Assembly (NCBI GenBank): GCA_958295525.1
Contig: OY282355.1
Span: 1,401,504 to 1,465,503 of the forward strand
Source of the DNA: an uncultured Dehalococcoidia bacterium
GTDB taxonomy: Bacteria > Chloroflexota > Dehalococcoidia > Lucifugimonadales > Australimonadaceae
Direction of reading: 5' to 3'
Length of the DNA stretch: 64,000 nt
How positions within the stretch are numbered: the first letter of the stretch is position 1; every line of letters begins with the position of its first letter. This document shows positions 32,514 to 40,299 of this stretch, piece by piece. Both the position numbers and the translations under genes were made by a program. A model generated the notes under the pieces. The model saw nothing but the letters and a program-made list of their open reading frames with translations. It had not been told where the DNA came from and did not search any database.

Positions 32514-34298
32514 TTAGCGCGTTCCGCCGAGGCGGTGCAGTTCCTCCGGCAGCGTGGGCAGCTGGACGGCGACGACGGCGGGGAAGCCGTCGCGCGCTGC
32601 GGCGAGGCCGCGCTCCAGCGCAGGGGCGATCTGAGCGGGGTCGGCGACGCTCTCGCCGTAGCCGTTGGCGGCCTCTGCGAGTTTGGCGAAGTCCGGCGGC
32701 GGGTCGAAGAGGCCGCCCTCGTAGCCCGCCGACGCCGCGTAGCCGCCGGGATAGGCGGCGTCCAAACCGGACGTGCCCGTGCTGTACGACTTGTTGACGA
32801 ACACGACCGTTAGGAACGGCGCGCCGTGCCGCCCCGCCGCCCAGAGCGCGGCCAGCGGGCTGCCGAACATAAAGTAGCCGTCGCCGGTGACGAGCACGAC
32901 GTCGCGGTCGGGGGCGGCGACTTTCGCGCCGAACGCCGCGCCCGCGCCCCAGCCTCCCGCGCTGCCCCCGCTCTTGAAGTACGAGCCCGGCAGGCTGCGC
33001 CCGTGATAGGGACGGAACGCGGCGGTCGAACTCAGCGTGTCGTCCAGAACGATGGCTTGCTCCGGCAGCATCCGCCCGATCTGATAGCCCGCCCAGCGCG
33101 GGCTGACGGGGTTCCTCGACGCGACGCTCAGGGCGGCATCCTCCGCCTGCTGCGTCAGTTCCCGCTTGCGCTGGGCGAGCCGCTCGCGCCGGTCGGCGAT
33201 GCGCCCCATATCGGCTTTCGAGAGCATCGCCTCGGCCTGCTGCAGAACGGCCGCCGCGAACGGGCCCGCCGCGACGGGCAGCCACAGGTCGGCGCGGAAC
33301 TCCATCGTCTTGTAGCGCGACTGCGCGGGGTCGGGGTCGGTCCAGACGATTTTCGCGCCGGGGCGCGGAACGTTCGGCGGCATATACGGAACGGGCGTCT
33401 CGATGACCACGACGACGTCGGCGTTCGCGGGCGACGGCCCCGTGCCGGAGAGCGGATGCGTCGTGGGGAAGTTCAGCGTCATCGTGCGGTCGGAGTCCGT
33501 CATTGGGAGCGCGAGAAGTTCGGCGAGGCGGACGAGCGGCTCGACGGACGCGCTGTTGCGCCCGGACTGGCCGAGGATGCAAAGGGGATTGTCGGCCTCT
33601 ATGAGCCATTGGGCTACGCGCTTGGCGTCGGCGGGGTCGGGCCAAGCGGGGCGCGCCGTTCCGAGTTCAGCGGCGGTTGGGAAGCGCGTCTTGCCGGGGA
33701 GCGGAAACATCGCCGCCTCCTGCGGAACGCTCATATAGACGGGGCCTTTCGGCTCGCTCATCGCCACCTGAAGGAGGCGGCTCACGATGAGGCCGGGGTT
33801 GTCGGTATGGTCGAGGCGGTGGTCGAGTTTGGTGTATTGGCGGACGATTTCGCCCTGGTCGCGGGGCTCCTGCACCCACTGGACGGAGTTCGTCCGCGCG
33901 CCCCGCATCGAGCCGGGGTAGGCGCGGGGGCCCGCGCCCGCAGTGATGAGAACGGGATGCGCGGCGCGCCAGGCCGTGTGAATGCCGGCGCCGTAGTTGA
34001 ACGTGCCGACGTCGACGTGGACGGCGGTGGCGGCGGGCTGCTCGCGCACCATCGCGGAGCCGAGCGCGGCGTTGAGCGCGGCGCCCTCGTGCGTGACGGT
34101 GAGCAGACGCGGGGCCGGCCAGCCTTTCGCCTCCGCCCGGGCGACGGCCTCCTGAAAGAACGAGATCTCGGAGCCGGAGACGAAGAAGAAGTGCTCCACG
34201 CCGCCGAGTTTCATCGCGGTCGTGAGCGCGTCGGCCCACTCCTCGCCCTCGTGCTCGCTCCAAGCGGGATCCGCCGCGATAGCGCGCGCCTCAACCAT
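32514..34298 (-). CDS. thiamine-pyrophosphate enzyme, acetolactate synthase-like
   Basis: 594 aa from ATG 34298, preceded by AAGGAGGG; the frame is open to 34391 but that part lacks homology. Three-domain TPP enzyme: N-terminal PYR domain (GGVEHFFFVSGSEISFF, VTHEGAALNAALGSAM with the activating Glu), central domain (CILGQSGRNS, PGAKIVWTDPDP), and the C-terminal TPP-binding GDGYFMFGSPLAALW followed by VFVNKSYSTG. Reaction uncertain: candidates are benzoylformate decarboxylase, oxalyl-CoA decarboxylase or sulfoacetaldehyde types. The short SEISFF segment in place of a longer first motif is unusual. No regulatory subunit gene is adjacent. Confidence 0.9.
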   Translation of the reverse strand: MVEARAIAADPAWSEHEGEEWADALTTAMKLGGVEHFFFVSGSEISFFQEAVARAEAKGWPAPRLLTVTHEGAALNAALGSAMVREQPAATAVHVDVGTFNYGAGIHTAWRAAHPVLITAGAGPRAYPGSMRGARTNSVQWVQEPRDQGEIVRQYTKLDHRLDHTDNPGLIVSRLLQVAMSEPKGPVYMSVPQEAAMFPLPGKTRFPTAAELGTARPAWPDPADAKRVAQWLIEADNPLCILGQSGRNSASVEPLVRLAELLALPMTDSDRTMTLNFPTTHPLSGTGPSPANADVVVVIETPVPYMPPNVPRPGAKIVWTDPDPAQSRYKTMEFRADLWLPVAAGPFAAAVLQQAEAMLSKADMGRIADRRERLAQRKRELTQQAEDAALSVASRNPVSPRWAGYQIGRMLPEQAIVLDDTLSSTAAFRPYHGRSLPGSYFKSGGSAGGWGAGAAFGAKVAAPDRDVVLVTGDGYFMFGSPLAALWAAGRHGAPFLTVVFVNKSYSTGTSGLDAAYPGGYAASAGYEGGLFDPPPDFAKLAEAANGYGESVADPAQIAPALERGLAAARDGFPAVVAVQLPTLPEELHRLGGTR

Positions 34299-34412
34299 TA
34301 GGGCCCTCCTTGCCTTGCGCGGAGCCGAAAGCGACTCGTCCAAGATTCTTGGAATGGAGCCGGCGTGCCCGTGACCGCGCTGCTTCAGCATATCGTCAAC
34401 GGCGCTGGGAAA

Positions 34413-34493
34413 TCATAGTAATCGTCGCCAGGCTCGGCGGTATCCGTCTATGGAGACCTTGAGGAACCCCAATTCCGAGTCGGCGAGCCTCAT
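34413..34493 (-). CDS. possible 26-residue mini-gene
   Basis: ATG at 34493 with a strong site AGGAG 5 nt upstream, ending in TGA at 34413. The peptide starts MRLADSELGFLKVSIDGYRR. The upstream 120 nt are A+T-richer than the genome and contain CATAAT. The 317-nt gap 34299-34615 shows nothing else. A leader peptide or small protein is possible; coding is unproven. Confidence 0.3.
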   Translation of the reverse strand: MRLADSELGFLKVSIDGYRRAWRRLL

Positions 34494-34615
34494 TTTACTC
34501 CTAACCGAAGGTCGCTCGCCGCTTGAAATGGAATTATGCAATGTCTCCGTTGAGGAGCGCCGCCTACCCGCGCTGCGCCTTAATTGGGAAATTGGGACGC
34601 GCCCTAACGCGGAAT

Positions 34616-35554
34616 TCACCACCAATGGACTTCGTCCAGCGACTCGGCGTCCGCGTCCGAGCCGCTCCACGGGCGGGCGGGCAGATACTTCCACGCCCCG
34701 TCGGAGAACATCATCACGACGTTGCCCTCCTCCATCCCTTCCGCGACCCGGAGAGCGGCGTGCAGAACCGCCCCGGACGAAACCCCCGCGAAAATTCCCT
34801 CGGCGCGCATCGCGTCGCGGGCGGCGGCTATCGCGCTCGCGCTGTCCACGAGAAAACGCCGGCTCAGCGTTCCGAGGTCGAGCAGCGGCGGAACGTAGCC
34901 CTCCGAAAGGCTCCGCAGCCCCTGCAAGCGGTCGCCGAGCCTGGGCTCGACGCCGACCGCCTGCATCTCCGGCCACCGCTCGCGCAGGCGCCGGGTCACC
35001 CCCATAATCGTGCCGCCGGTGCCGATCCCCGCGACGAATGCGTCCACGCGCTCCATCGCCGCCGCGATTTCGGCGCCGGTGGTCGCATAGTGGCACGCCG
35101 CGTTCGCCGCGTCGGTGAACTGCCCGAGCGCGTAGTGGCCGGGCCGCGCGGCGATCTCCTGGGCGCGCCTCACCGGCCCGCGCATTCCCGCCTCCGGCTC
35201 ATGCCATTCGATGCGCGCCCCGTAAAGGTCGAGAATGTCCGCGACGCTGGGGACGACGCCTCGCGGAAGCACGACGCGGACTTCGTGCCCCCGGCGCGGG
35301 GCGAGCGCGGCGAGCGCGATGGCCGTGTTGCCCGTGCTCGCCTCGACCAGCGTCGCCCCGGGACGGAGCGCGCCCCGCCGTTCGGCGGCGTCCAGCATTG
35401 CGAGAACGATGCGGTCTTTGACGCTTCCGCTCGGGTTTTGCCCTTCGAGTTTGGCGAAAAAACGAACGCCCGGCTTGGGGCTGAGCCGCGTCAGTTCGAC
35501 GAGAGGCGTGCCGCCGACGAGCGACGCGAGCGTTTGCGGGCTGGTTTCGGTCAT
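34616..35554 (-). CDS. cysK: cysteine synthase (O-acetylserine sulfhydrylase family)
   Basis: 312 aa from ATG 35554. PLP Lys46 in NPSGSVKDR, substrate loop EASTGNTAIALAALA, GTGGTIMGVTRRL (phosphate-binding glycines), and GVSSGAVLHAAL near the end. The frame is open 54 codons earlier, but a TACAAT -10 lies 6 nt before this ATG, so the short form is chosen. Makes cysteine from O-acetylserine, or O-phosphoserine, and sulfide. The residues do not distinguish CysK from CysM; a CysM type could use a thiocarboxylated carrier such as the MoaD-like protein at 23611. Confidence 0.93.
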   Translation of the reverse strand: MTETSPQTLASLVGGTPLVELTRLSPKPGVRFFAKLEGQNPSGSVKDRIVLAMLDAAERRGALRPGATLVEASTGNTAIALAALAPRRGHEVRVVLPRGVVPSVADILDLYGARIEWHEPEAGMRGPVRRAQEIAARPGHYALGQFTDAANAACHYATTGAEIAAAMERVDAFVAGIGTGGTIMGVTRRLRERWPEMQAVGVEPRLGDRLQGLRSLSEGYVPPLLDLGTLSRRFLVDSASAIAAARDAMRAEGIFAGVSSGAVLHAALRVAEGMEEGNVVMMFSDGAWKYLPARPWSGSDADAESLDEVHWW

Positions 35555-35560
35555 GCCCCG

Positions 35561-35566
35561 ATTGTA
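35561..35566 (-). promoter_or_regulatory. -10 box of cysK, leaderless start
   Basis: TACAAT on the minus strand, 6 nt before the cysK ATG. No ribosome-binding site between them. -35 not recognisable. Confidence 0.45.
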
Positions 35567-35687
35567 GCGCGAGGCGGCGTGATTTCCGCAGTAAGCGCTC
35601 AAAAGCGGCGCGGCGCGAGGGGATTGCCCGTCGCCTGCGCGGAAGGCTAGACTCGTCGCGGCGCCGCAGTCCGCAAGGGAGAAGACA

Positions 35688-35969
35688 ATGAACATCACAC
35701 TGCCCTTTCGCCGCAAGAGCGTGGGGGAGCGCGGCGGAGCAATCTACCGCAAGAAGGTGCGCCCGTTCGTCTACCCGCAGGAGACGGGCAAAATCGTCGT
35801 GATAGACGTTCGCACCGGCGACTACGAGATGGCGGCGAATCCGCGGGACGAAGTTCCTGCGGAGAGGCGGCTTCTCGCGCGTTGCCCCGACGCCGTGATC
35901 TGGAGGAAGCGCGTCGGCTTCCAAACCGTTCACGCCTTCGGCGGGCTGCAGGTGGACAAGGATGGTTAG
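35688..35969 (+). CDS. hypothetical protein, partner of retropepsin-like gene
   Basis: 93 aa from ATG 35688 with GGGAGAAG upstream. Basic N-terminus (FRRKSVGERGGAIYRKKVRP) followed by a beta-rich part: GKIVVIDVRTGDYEMAANP, then ADE/AERRLLARCPDAVIWRKRVG. The pattern 'I-V-I-D-x-x-T-G-D-Y-E' plus a trailing hydrophobic strand recurs in small genes placed before clan AA proteases. No known function. It overlaps the next gene by 8 nt. Confidence 0.65.
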   Translation: MNITLPFRRKSVGERGGAIYRKKVRPFVYPQETGKIVVIDVRTGDYEMAANPRDEVPAERRLLARCPDAVIWRKRVGFQTVHAFGGLQVDKDG

Positions 35970-36327
35970 CGGCGTTGTTAGGAGCCTCGTCCCTATCGTG
36001 CCTTTGACCGTTATGGGGCGGGACGGCGGCCCGCAGCGATTTCAGGCAATTCTAGACACCGGCTTCACGGGGACGGTCGCGTTGCCCGCGTCCGATGTTC
36101 AGCGGCTAGGTCTGACCAACCCTCGGCCGGAGATGGTCAGATTCGCAAACGGGGAGTCGGGCAATTGCGACGTCTACCTCGCCGACGTAATCTGGGATGG
36201 AGAAGAGCGGACTACGCGAGTGTACGCAATCGGCAACGAGCCGCTGGTTGGCATGTATCTGCTCGATGGCGCTCGGGTGACGATAGACGTCGCGGAGGGC
36301 GGGGCGGTTGCGGTCGAGCCGCTCTAG
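35962..36327 (+). CDS. retropepsin-like clan AA aspartic protease
   Basis: 121 aa. AILDTGFTGTVALP is the catalytic Asp-Thr-Gly loop. VRFANGESGNCDVYLADVIWDG and EPLVGMYLLDGARVTIDV complete the single retropepsin domain. Starts inside the end of the upstream small gene, so the two are translationally coupled and probably act together. The active site is intact, in contrast to the copy at 13541. Confidence 0.8.
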   Translation: MVSGVVRSLVPIVPLTVMGRDGGPQRFQAILDTGFTGTVALPASDVQRLGLTNPRPEMVRFANGESGNCDVYLADVIWDGEERTTRVYAIGNEPLVGMYLLDGARVTIDVAEGGAVAVEPL

Positions 36328-36637
36328 CGTGTTCGCGCCGCGCGGTTGCGTCGCGGAGGGCGGCCGCATCCCGCCGCCCGAAGGCGTTGGCCGTCCGCCC
36401 GGCTGCTGCTAGAATTCGCGCCGCTTTGCCGAACCTCGACGCGCCCCGCCTCAACGCTCGCTCTGGCCCTCGCGCAGGGGAGCCTTTGCTTAACCCCGCC
36501 GCCCCTCGTTCCGACGCCCTCTCCCGCCTACGCGGGAATGACGGTAGGTTGCCCAGGCTGGGCGGCGAGTTGCGCGGCGGGAATGACGTGGGCGTGGCGT
36601 GCGGAGAGGATGAGGGCGGAATGAGGGCAGGCGCGAG
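36328..36637. other. intergenic region with trkH leader and one REP-like palindrome
   Basis: 310 nt without a credible gene. It contains the trkH promoter and one palindrome CCCGCCTACGCGGGAATGACG near 36526. It also contains three close copies of ATGAGGGC just before the trkH start (36609-36645). No known riboswitch seen. Confidence 0.5.
36387..36415 (+). promoter_or_regulatory. promoter of the trkH cluster
   Basis: TTGGCC, 17 nt, TAGAAT, with TGC before the -10 (extended form). The start site would lie about 215 nt upstream of trkH, leaving a long leader. Confidence 0.5.
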
Positions 36638-38098
36638 ATGAGGGCGAACGGCTGGCGCGCGCGGCCCGGCGACCGCGTAGCGCGGCGACCCCGTCAGCGG
36701 GAGACTGCGCCCGTGCGCGTGCGGCCCCCGCGCCTGCGCCGCCGGATAACGCTGCCCGCCGCGTCGAGCGCGCTGCTGTCGCTCGCGGGGGGGTTCGCGC
36801 TGCTCATCACGGTGGGCGCGGGGCTCCTGATGCTGCCCTGGGCGACGGCGGCGAGCGAGTCCGCCCCGTTCGTGACGGCGCTCTTCACCGCGACCTCGGC
36901 GGTCTGCGTCACCGGGCTCGTCTTGGAGTCCAGCGCGGCCTACTGGAGCGGATTCGGGCAGGCCGTGCTCGCGGCGCTGATGTTCGCGGGCGGGCTTGGC
37001 ATTATGAGCGCCGGCCTCGTGATGCTGGCGGCGGGCGGGCGGCGCATCACGCTCAACCAGCGGCTGCTCGTGCGGGAGACGCTGGGAGGGGCGGCGCTCG
37101 GAAGCGCGTTCCGCCTCGTGCGGTGGATTCTCATCTTCGCGGTCGCCGCGCAGGCGCTGGGGTTCGCGCTGCTGTTCGCCCGCCTCATATTCTCCTACCC
37201 CGCGCCGCAAGCGCTCTGGCAGAGTCTGTTTCACAGCATTTCAGCGTTCAACAACGCGGGATTCACGATCTTCCCCGATTCCGACAGCCTTTCCGCGTTC
37301 CGCTCCGACCCGGCGCTGCTGGCGATCATCGGCGGCGGCATCGTGCTGGGCGCGCTGAGTTTCTCCGTGGTCAACGAGGTCGCGCGGCGCAGAGGCGTCA
37401 GCAGATGGACGCTCGACACGCGGCTGGTGGTGATCGGAACGCTGGGACTGTGGGGAGTGGGCGCGCTCGCAATGCTGGCGTTCGAGGCGGGCAATCCGTC
37501 CACGCTCGGCGGAATGCCGCTGCTCGACCGCCTCGTCAACGGGGCGTTTCAGGCAACGACGGCGCGGACGGCGGGGTTCAGTTCCATTGATTTCGGGCAG
37601 GCTGAGGCAGGCTCCAGTTTCCTCTATATGATTATGATGTTCGTGGGCGGAGCGTCGGGATCGGTCGCCGGCGGCATCAAGATCAACACGGTGATGGTGG
37701 TCGTCGTGGCGACGCTGGCGGTGGTGGGCGGGCGTCCGCGCGCCGAGTTCGACCGGCGGGAGATTCCTCGCTCGCAGGTGGCGCGGGCGCTGGCGCTGCT
37801 CGTGCTGGGCGCGCTGGGAGTCGCGCTGTTCATCGCGGCGCTCGCGTGGACGGAGCGCGGAAGCATCCGGTCGGGCGAGTTCGCGTTCGTCGACGTGATG
37901 TTCGAGGCGGTGTCCGCGTTCGGAACCGTGGGGCTTTCCCACGGCGTCACGCCCGACCTGTCCACGCCCGGGAAGATAATCGTTACGCTTGCGATGTACG
38001 TCGGGCGTCTTGGGCCGCTGACCATCGCGCTCGGTTTGGCGCTGCGCGAGCGGCGCGCGGTGTACCGCTACGCGGAAGAACGGGTTAGAATCGGGTGA
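36638..38098 (+). CDS. trkH: TrkH/KtrB-family potassium transporter
   Basis: 486 aa. After an Arg-rich cytoplasmic N-terminus of about 40 residues come eight or more membrane helices with four pore loops: TATSAVCVTGLV, SAFNNAGFTIF, ATTARTAGFSSID and VSAFGTVGLSHGV, each holding a filter glycine. GGASGSVAGGIK follows the third. The protein conducts K+ and works with RCK subunits; trkA begins 10 nt downstream. Confidence 0.94.
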   Translation: MRANGWRARPGDRVARRPRQRETAPVRVRPPRLRRRITLPAASSALLSLAGGFALLITVGAGLLMLPWATAASESAPFVTALFTATSAVCVTGLVLESSAAYWSGFGQAVLAALMFAGGLGIMSAGLVMLAAGGRRITLNQRLLVRETLGGAALGSAFRLVRWILIFAVAAQALGFALLFARLIFSYPAPQALWQSLFHSISAFNNAGFTIFPDSDSLSAFRSDPALLAIIGGGIVLGALSFSVVNEVARRRGVSRWTLDTRLVVIGTLGLWGVGALAMLAFEAGNPSTLGGMPLLDRLVNGAFQATTARTAGFSSIDFGQAEAGSSFLYMIMMFVGGASGSVAGGIKINTVMVVVVATLAVVGGRPRAEFDRREIPRSQVARALALLVLGALGVALFIAALAWTERGSIRSGEFAFVDVMFEAVSAFGTVGLSHGVTPDLSTPGKIIVTLAMYVGRLGPLTIALGLALRERRAVYRYAEERVRIG

Positions 38099-38108
38099 GA
38101 GGAGCGCT

Positions 38109-38771
38109 ATGCCGCATCAGGTGGCCGTCATCGGCATGGGCAGGTTCGGAATCAGCCTGGCGCAAGAGTTGTACCGGGTCGGGCACGACGTGCTCGCCGT
38201 CGACCGCAACGAGTCGTTGTCCCAGATGATGATGGGGCAGGTGACCTACTCCGTCACCGGCGACTCCACCTCCATGGAGTTCCTGGAAGAAGTGGGCATC
38301 CGCAACTTCGACACGGTGGCCATCGCCATCGGAACGGACATTCAGTCGAGCGTGCTGACGACGGTTCTGGTGAAGCAGACGTTCGAGGCGCCGCAGGTGC
38401 TGGCGCGCGCCAGCAGCGAAATTCACGGCAAGACGCTCTCCGCGGTCGGTGCCGACCGCGTCGTGTATCCGGAGCAAGAGACCGGAGTGCGCGCCGCCCA
38501 CAGCCTGTTTCAGCGCGGCGTGCTGGAATATATGGAGTTGTCGGCGGGCTTCGGATTCAGCAAGATGAACGTTCCGCAAGCCCTGATTGGAATGACGCTG
38601 GAGCAGGCGGGGCTGAGCACGGCGCGCGACAAATACGGCGCGGCCGTCGTGGCGATCCGAAGAGGCCGCGAGCCCATCCTGTCGCCGTCGAAAGACGAAA
38701 CGCTCCGCGAGGGCGACGTGCTCGTCCTGGCGGGAAGCGATGGAACGCTGGAGCGTTTGGGGCTGCGGTAG
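38109..38771 (+). CDS. trkA: TrkA/KtrA-family RCK subunit
   Basis: 220 aa. RCK_N Rossmann domain with VAVIGMGRFGISLAQEL and LAVDRNESLSQMM (acidic residue at the end of strand 2, as for NAD/ATP binding). IAIGTDIQSSVLTTVL and ERGV-like regions follow. RCK_C domain from about residue 140, ending REGDVLVLAGSDGTLERL. Cytosolic gating ring of the TrkH channel. 10 nt after trkH. Confidence 0.93.
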   Translation: MPHQVAVIGMGRFGISLAQELYRVGHDVLAVDRNESLSQMMMGQVTYSVTGDSTSMEFLEEVGIRNFDTVAIAIGTDIQSSVLTTVLVKQTFEAPQVLARASSEIHGKTLSAVGADRVVYPEQETGVRAAHSLFQRGVLEYMELSAGFGFSKMNVPQALIGMTLEQAGLSTARDKYGAAVVAIRRGREPILSPSKDETLREGDVLVLAGSDGTLERLGLR

Positions 38772-38774
38772 GCT

Positions 38775-39218
38775 ATGGATAAGATCGAGAGCGTGCTCGC
38801 CCTTGTTTCCGGGACGCCGACGGACAGGCAGGTCGTTTCGGTGGCGTGCGATTTGGCGCGCCCGTGCAAGGGCCGGGTTTCGGCGCTCTACGTCATCGAG
38901 GTTCCTCCCACCCTGCCGATCGACGCCGAGACGCCGAACGCGACCTCGCGCGGCGAGCGCGTGCTGGAGCGCATGGAGGAGCACGGGCGCGCGCTCAAGA
39001 GCAAAGTCGAGGGCTACATTCTGCAGGCGCGGGACGTCGGCGCCGCCGTCGTCAGAGAGGCGGTCGAGCGCGGGACGGACGTTATCGTCATCGGAATGCC
39101 GTACACCGAGCGCTACGGCAGCCCCTCGCTCGGCGAGACGGTTCCCTACGCGCTGCGCTACAGCCCCTGCCGCGTCGTCGTGTGCCGCGACCGGCAACCG
39201 GCCCCGGAGGGCGCGTAG
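38775..39218 (+). CDS. universal stress protein
   Basis: 147 aa. USP fold: LALVSGTPTDRQVVSVACDLARPCKGRVSALYVIEVP, VREAVERGTDVIVIGMPY and SLGETVPYALRYSPCRVVVCR. The usual nucleotide loop G-x2-G-x9-G(S/T) is not clear, so ATP binding is doubtful. Starts 3 nt after trkA, inside the K+ cluster, which suggests a regulatory role in K+ uptake. Confidence 0.88.
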   Translation: MDKIESVLALVSGTPTDRQVVSVACDLARPCKGRVSALYVIEVPPTLPIDAETPNATSRGERVLERMEEHGRALKSKVEGYILQARDVGAAVVREAVERGTDVIVIGMPYTERYGSPSLGETVPYALRYSPCRVVVCRDRQPAPEGA

Positions 39219-39220
39219 CG

Positions 39221-39625
39221 ATGCCGCGCCGCGTGATGATCGTCGGCTGCGGGCGGCTCGGCGCGAGCATGGCGGCGGCGCTGATCGAGCGCGGCGACCA
39301 CGTTGCGATATTGGACACGGACGCGGAGAACTTCCGCCGCCTCCGCGCCCACCCCCGCCTGAAAATGTACGTCGGCGACGGCGTCTCGCACGAGACGCTG
39401 CGAAGCGCGGGGATCGAGTCGGCGGAGGCGTTCATCGCCGCGACGGGCCAAGACACGACGAACGCGCTCGCGGCGCAGTCCGCCCGCGCGACGTTCGGCA
39501 TCGCCCACGTCGTCTGCCGCATCAACGACCCGGTGAGGAGCGAAATGTACGAAAGCCTCGGACTGACGACGGTCAATGCGAACCGCCTCGTCCTCGACCT
39601 GGCGCTCAAGGCGATGGAGCCGTAG
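39221..39625 (+). CDS. single RCK_N (TrkA-N) domain protein
   Basis: 134 aa, only the NAD-binding half of a TrkA protein: VMIVGCGRLGASMAAAL, VAILDTDAENFRRL, ATGQDTTNALAAQSAR, VVCRINDPVRSEMYESLGL. No RCK_C domain. Adjacent to a full-length homologue 2 nt downstream, so the two may form mixed rings. Confidence 0.92.
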   Translation: MPRRVMIVGCGRLGASMAAALIERGDHVAILDTDAENFRRLRAHPRLKMYVGDGVSHETLRSAGIESAEAFIAATGQDTTNALAAQSARATFGIAHVVCRINDPVRSEMYESLGLTTVNANRLVLDLALKAMEP

Positions 39626-39627
39626 CG

Positions 39628-40299
39628 ATGTACGTCATCGTCGTCGGGGCCGGCAAAATCGGGTTCTATCTGACGCGCGCGCTCCTCTCCGCAAGCCACG
39701 AAGTCACGCTGATCGAGCGCGACGCGCATATCAGCGCCGCCGCCGCCGAGGAGTTCGGCTCCATCGTCATCACCAGCGACGGAACCGAGCCGTCCGTGCT
39801 CGAAGAGGCCGGGGCGAACCGCTGCGACATTCTGATCTCCACCAGCGGGCGCGACGCGACGAATCTGACGGCCTGCCAGGTGGCGAAGTACTCCTTCAAC
39901 ACGCCCCGCACGGTCGCCGTGGTCACCGACCCCGACCACGTGCCGCTCTTCCGCGAGTTGGGCGTGGACGTCACAATCAGCACCACCGAACTCATCCTCT
40001 CGCACCTCGAAGAGGAGTTGACCGGCGGGCCGTTCGTGCACGTTTTGCCGATGCAGGGCGGAAGCAAAGGCATCGTCGTCATCCGCGCACCCTACGGCTC
40101 CCCGGTCGTCGGGCAAACCGTCTCGCGGCTCAAACTGCCGGAAGGAACGCTCTTGGTCGCCGTCATCCAAAAGAACGGCGACCTCCAGCCCGCGCTCGCC
40201 GACCCCGAAATCGCGCCCGACGACGAGATCGTGGCGATCACTCCGCCGGAGAAAGAAGACGAACTATGGCGCGCGCTCACAGGAGAGGCGAAACGATGA
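39628..40299 (+). CDS. TrkA-family protein with RCK_N and RCK_C domains
   Basis: 223 aa. YVIVVGAGKIGFYLTRAL (Rossmann), VTLIERDA, STSGRDATNLTACQVAK, VVTDPDHVPLFRELGVD. C-terminal RCK_C: VVIRAPYGSPVVGQTVSRLKLPEGTLLVAVI ending DEIVAITPPEKEDEL. Third RCK protein of the cluster. Its end overlaps pheA as ATGA. Confidence 0.92.
   Translation: MYVIVVGAGKIGFYLTRALLSASHEVTLIERDAHISAAAAEEFGSIVITSDGTEPSVLEEAGANRCDILISTSGRDATNLTACQVAKYSFNTPRTVAVVTDPDHVPLFRELGVDVTISTTELILSHLEEELTGGPFVHVLPMQGGSKGIVVIRAPYGSPVVGQTVSRLKLPEGTLLVAVIQKNGDLQPALADPEIAPDDEIVAITPPEKEDELWRALTGEAKR

Noticed and set aside
34450-35007. Plus-strand frame opposite cysK
   Set aside because: The first 55 residues look ordinary, but most of the frame is antisense to cysK with Arg/Pro-rich noise, and there is no ribosome-binding site.
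36346-36624. Small plus-strand frame in the trkH leader
   Set aside because: It runs through a REP palindrome, lacks a ribosome-binding site and has low-complexity composition.
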